A stretch of 64,000 nt of DNA from Phocaeicola_A sp963652075 (GTDB taxonomy: Bacteria > Bacteroidota > Bacteroidia > Bacteroidales > Bacteroidaceae): positions 11,173 to 75,172 of the forward strand of contig CAVJRQ010000036.1 of NCBI GenBank assembly GCA_963652075.1, given 5' to 3'. Of this stretch, positions 61,695-64,000 are shown in pieces. The translations under genes and the position numbers were made by a program. Within the stretch, counting starts at the first letter, position 1. Every line of letters begins with the position of its first letter. A model generated the notes under the pieces. That model made no database searches. It was given only the letters and a program-made list of their open reading frames with translations, and was not told where the DNA came from.

Positions 61695-63116
61695 ATGAAT
61701 TACTTACAATTTCTAAATATGGCTCCGGAAGTCAGCCTCATCGCTGTCATACTGATACTCTTCCTCTACGACCTGTTCACCGACGGGAAGAAACGTCACC
61801 GGTTCCACCTGTTGGCTTGCGTCCTGTTGGGTATCCACCTGTTGGCCAACATCCAGACAGACGGTTACAACGAGGCCTTCGGCGGCATGTACCAATCGTC
61901 GCCCATGGCTCACGCGCTGAAAAGCATCCTCAGCATGGGCACGCTCATCGTGATGCTGCAAGCCAACAACTGGTTGCGCAGCGAAGGCACGGTACACAAG
62001 CAAGGCGAGTTCTACACCCTGCTGCTCAGCACCTTGCTCGGCATGTTCTTTATGATTAGCGCCGGACATTTCATCATGTTCTTCCTGGGACTGGAGCTGG
62101 CATCCGTACCCATGGCCTGCTTAGTGGCCTACGACAAATACAAGCGCAACTCTGCCGAGGCAGGAGCGAAGTATATCCTCAACGCCCTCTTCTCCTCCGG
62201 ACTGATGCTCTACGGCATCTCGTTCATCTACGGCACGGTGGGCACGCTCTATTTCCACGATATCCCCGCGGGACTCACGGGAACGCCGCTGCAAGTGATG
62301 GCACTGGTATTCTTCTTCGTGGGACTTGGCTTCAAGATTTCGTTGGTTCCGTTCCACCTGTGGACAGCCGACACCTACCAAGGTGCGCCGACCACGGTCA
62401 CTTCCTATCTCTCCGTGATATCCAAGGGAGCGGCAGCTTTCATCCTGATGGTGATTCTGACCAAGGTATTCGGCCCGATGACGCATCATTGGCACCTGTT
62501 GCTCTATGTCATCATCATCGCCACCATCACGGTGGGTAACCTCTTCGCCATCCGCCAGCAGAACCTGAAACGATTCATGGCTTTCAGCAGCATCTCGCAG
62601 GCAGGATACGTGGTACTGGCCATCATCAACGGACACGAGGACGGCATGGCAGCCCTCATCTTCTACATCCTGGTCTACATCGCCGCCAACTTGGCCGCTT
62701 TCGGTGTCATCAACGTCATCGAGCAGAAGAGCGGAAAGGTGGAGATGGCCGATTACGAAGGACTTTACCAGACCAACCCGAAGTTGGCGCTCATCATGAC
62801 GCTCGCCCTCTTCTCGTTGGCGGGTATTCCGCCCTTCGCGGGATTCTTCAGCAAATTCTTTGTCTTCGCGGCAGCCTTCAGTGGCGGCAACTACTGGTTG
62901 GTGTTCATTGCCTTGCTCAACACGGTCATCTCGCTCTTCTACTATCTGAAGATTGTGAAGGCCATGTACATCACGCCCAATGACCGCCCCATCGACACCT
63001 TCCGCAGCGACAACTACACACGCGTCAGCCTGTTGGTCTGCACGGCCGGCATCCTGTTGATAGGATTGTGCAGCACCATCTACGAGAGCCTGCACTACTT
63101 CGCGATACTTTCGTGA
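61695..63116 (+). CDS. nuoN: NADH-quinone oxidoreductase-like subunit N (antiporter-like)
   Basis: This 473-residue membrane subunit with about fourteen helices shows FFLGLELASVPMACLVAYDKYKRNSAEAGAKYI, FKISLVPFHLWTADTYQGAPTTVTSYLSVISKGAAAF, and MAFSSISQAGYVVL, which mark NuoN. It is the final gene of the operon, 51 bases after nuoM. Confidence 0.96.
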   Translation: MNYLQFLNMAPEVSLIAVILILFLYDLFTDGKKRHRFHLLACVLLGIHLLANIQTDGYNEAFGGMYQSSPMAHALKSILSMGTLIVMLQANNWLRSEGTVHKQGEFYTLLLSTLLGMFFMISAGHFIMFFLGLELASVPMACLVAYDKYKRNSAEAGAKYILNALFSSGLMLYGISFIYGTVGTLYFHDIPAGLTGTPLQVMALVFFFVGLGFKISLVPFHLWTADTYQGAPTTVTSYLSVISKGAAAFILMVILTKVFGPMTHHWHLLLYVIIIATITVGNLFAIRQQNLKRFMAFSSISQAGYVVLAIINGHEDGMAALIFYILVYIAANLAAFGVINVIEQKSGKVEMADYEGLYQTNPKLALIMTLALFSLAGIPPFAGFFSKFFVFAAAFSGGNYWLVFIALLNTVISLFYYLKIVKAMYITPNDRPIDTFRSDNYTRVSLLVCTAGILLIGLCSTIYESLHYFAILS

Positions 63117-63197
63117 CAGGGTTCATCGGCTCATTGTTCCAGAGCCGAACGCCCCTCATCGCAGTAGAGAATCTCACAAACGCCATGATGCGTTACG

Positions 63198-63237
63198 AAA
63201 AAAGCCCTTCGTCGTAATTCCTACCGACGAAGGGCTT
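63198..63237 (-). terminator. Intrinsic terminator between nuoN and the broken alkD-like gene
   Basis: AAGCCCTTCGTCG (63202-63214) and CGACGAAGGGCTT (63225-63237) form a perfect 13-base stem with a 10-base loop. Six A residues at 63198-63203 give a U run for the reverse-strand transcript, so it best serves the minus-strand gene. It may also stop nuo transcripts by its stem. Confidence 0.88.
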
Positions 63238-63248
63238 AAAACATATCT

Positions 63249-63927
63249 CTACGTTTCTCTTTCGGAAAACCGTTGGCAAGCAATACGAAGCATGACACGG
63301 GACATTTCTTGCCGGTATTTGTCAATAAAGAGACTGAGCCGAATGAGGTCGTATTTACCCGCTTCATGCAACATCCATCCTACAGCTTTTGTACCAGAAC
63401 GTGGGGACTCCCCATCAAGGAGAGAGCAAGACGATATGTATCTTCAACATTACCATTATGTATAAACGTGTATGTAGCCATCATAGCGATACGGTTGTCC
63501 CAAGGCGAATCGCTTTTGGCTAACCGGTACAATAAATCGCACGGTTTGTCATGTAGATATTCACCGACGATATAGGGAGATGAACTGTCTATTAAATCCC
63601 AATCGTTTATACAATTCGTATGATTGATGTAGAACTCGAAAATTTCAGTCCGTTCGCGTTCGTTTCCTTGTTTGAACTGTTTTTTGAGTATGATAAGCGC
63701 ACACATTCGGTGTTCATGGACTTCTGACAAAAGCAACTGTTCTATTTCATCCAAACAAATATTGACGTACCGTTCGGCTACTTTTCTTATTTCCGCAACT
63801 TTAATGCCTATAAAGAAGCCCCCACGCATCCTATTCTGTTTGATTCGGAACGGAAAGCGGTTCGGTTGTCAGCCACTTCATCCAGTTCGTCTATCAGCTT
63901 ATGTACCTGCGCAGATAACTGTTCCAT
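63249..63927 (-). pseudogene. AlkD-like DNA alkylation repair glycosylase gene with two frameshifts
   Basis: Read in three successive frames, the reverse strand gives one continuous AlkD-type HEAT-repeat protein. Frame one (63927 to about 63832): MEQLSAQVHKLIDELDEVAD and on to FRSESNR. Frame two (about 63829 to 63384): MRGGFFIGIKVAEIRKVAERY through CINDWDLIDSSSPYIVGEYL to SPHVLVQK. Frame three (about 63390 to 63249): AVGWMLHEAGKYDLIRLSLF through MSRVMLRIACQRFSERET. Each junction is explained by loss of one base, near 63829-63836 and 63384-63391. The middle frame alone would lack both ends of the fold. Intact members excise alkylated bases. This copy is a pseudogene unless the shifts are sequencing errors. 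It ends at a good terminator. Confidence 0.78.
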
Positions 63928-63928
63928 T

Positions 63929-64000
63929 TTATAAATCTTTCAATTTAGGCGATTCTGTTGCAATTAACTTTCTATCGAATGCTGCATATAGATACATAGC
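63929..64000 (-). CDS. C-terminal 23 residues of an unidentified protein (cut by window edge)
   Basis: The reverse strand is open from the edge to a TAA at 63931-63929 and would end YAAFDRKLIATESPKLKDL. The stop lies one base before the ATG of the broken alkD-like gene, an operon-like arrangement. The fragment is too short to identify, and it may not be real. Confidence 0.35.
   Translation of the reverse strand, partial: AMYLYAAFDRKLIATESPKLKDL

Noticed and set aside
63273..63575. Plus-strand open frame of 100 codons after nuoN
   Set aside because: It lies antisense to the frameshifted AlkD-like gene, whose three-frame reading is much better supported.

Overview
The window is chromosomal DNA of a GC-rich member of the Bacteroidales, from gut-type Bacteroides or a close relative. 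Three things point there. It has a SusC/SusD outer-membrane system with a FecR-type anti-sigma protein. Several promoters follow the Bacteroides pattern TTTG-N19-21-TAnnTTTG. The complex I operon has a fused nuoCD and no nuoE, nuoF or nuoG. I do not see tRNA, rRNA, CRISPR or an insertion sequence.

Layout. 1-1327 (minus): a PAP2-like membrane protein cut by the window edge and an overlapping NAD-dependent epimerase. 1561-3816 (plus): RNase R behind a structured leader. 4034-32834 (minus): an 11-gene catabolic operon of about 29 kb. It encodes a GH127 enzyme, an MFS transporter, a cytoplasmic GH78 rhamnosidase, a GH67N-like lipoprotein, a GH43-like/GH2/malectin fusion, a LacZ-type GH2, a GH106 rhamnosidase, a sialate-O-acetylesterase-family esterase, a DUF5703/GH95-like enzyme, a second GH2, and a beta-helix/DUF6298 protein. 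33329-41718 (plus, divergent): FecR, SusC with an STN domain, SusD, a DUF4843 lipoprotein and a PKD-like lipoprotein, followed by a periplasmic thioredoxin-fold protein (41847-42932). 43085-45205: a short accessory patch with an Rpn-type PD-(D/E)XK nuclease and a C-terminally truncated AAA ATPase. 45221-46138 (minus): an EamA transporter. 46300-52963 (plus): an AAA ATPase plus DUF4435 pair, then dxs, trkA and trkH. 53332-63116 (plus): nuoA-B-CD-H-I-J-K-L-M-N. 63249-63927 (minus): an AlkD-like DNA glycosylase gene broken by two frameshifts, then 23 residues of an unidentified gene at the edge.

How it works together. The minus-strand operon looks built to strip side chains from a rhamnose- and galactose-containing plant glycan or glycoside. 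The exo-acting enzymes are mostly periplasmic. The MFS permease probably delivers a rhamnoside to the cytoplasmic GH78 enzyme encoded in an overlapping gene. Nothing in the operon is recognisable as an endo-acting lyase or GH28. The divergent SusCD operon carries the FecR and STN parts of trans-envelope signalling, but no ECF sigma gene is present in the window.

The most unusual non-coding structure is a pair of phased palindrome arrays, both with an exact 22-bp period but with different cores. One lies just beyond the 3' end of the catabolic operon (3867-3964, core ACGTAAGTACTTACGT). The other lies in the divergent control region at its 5' end (32994-33093, core TGACAATTGTCA).
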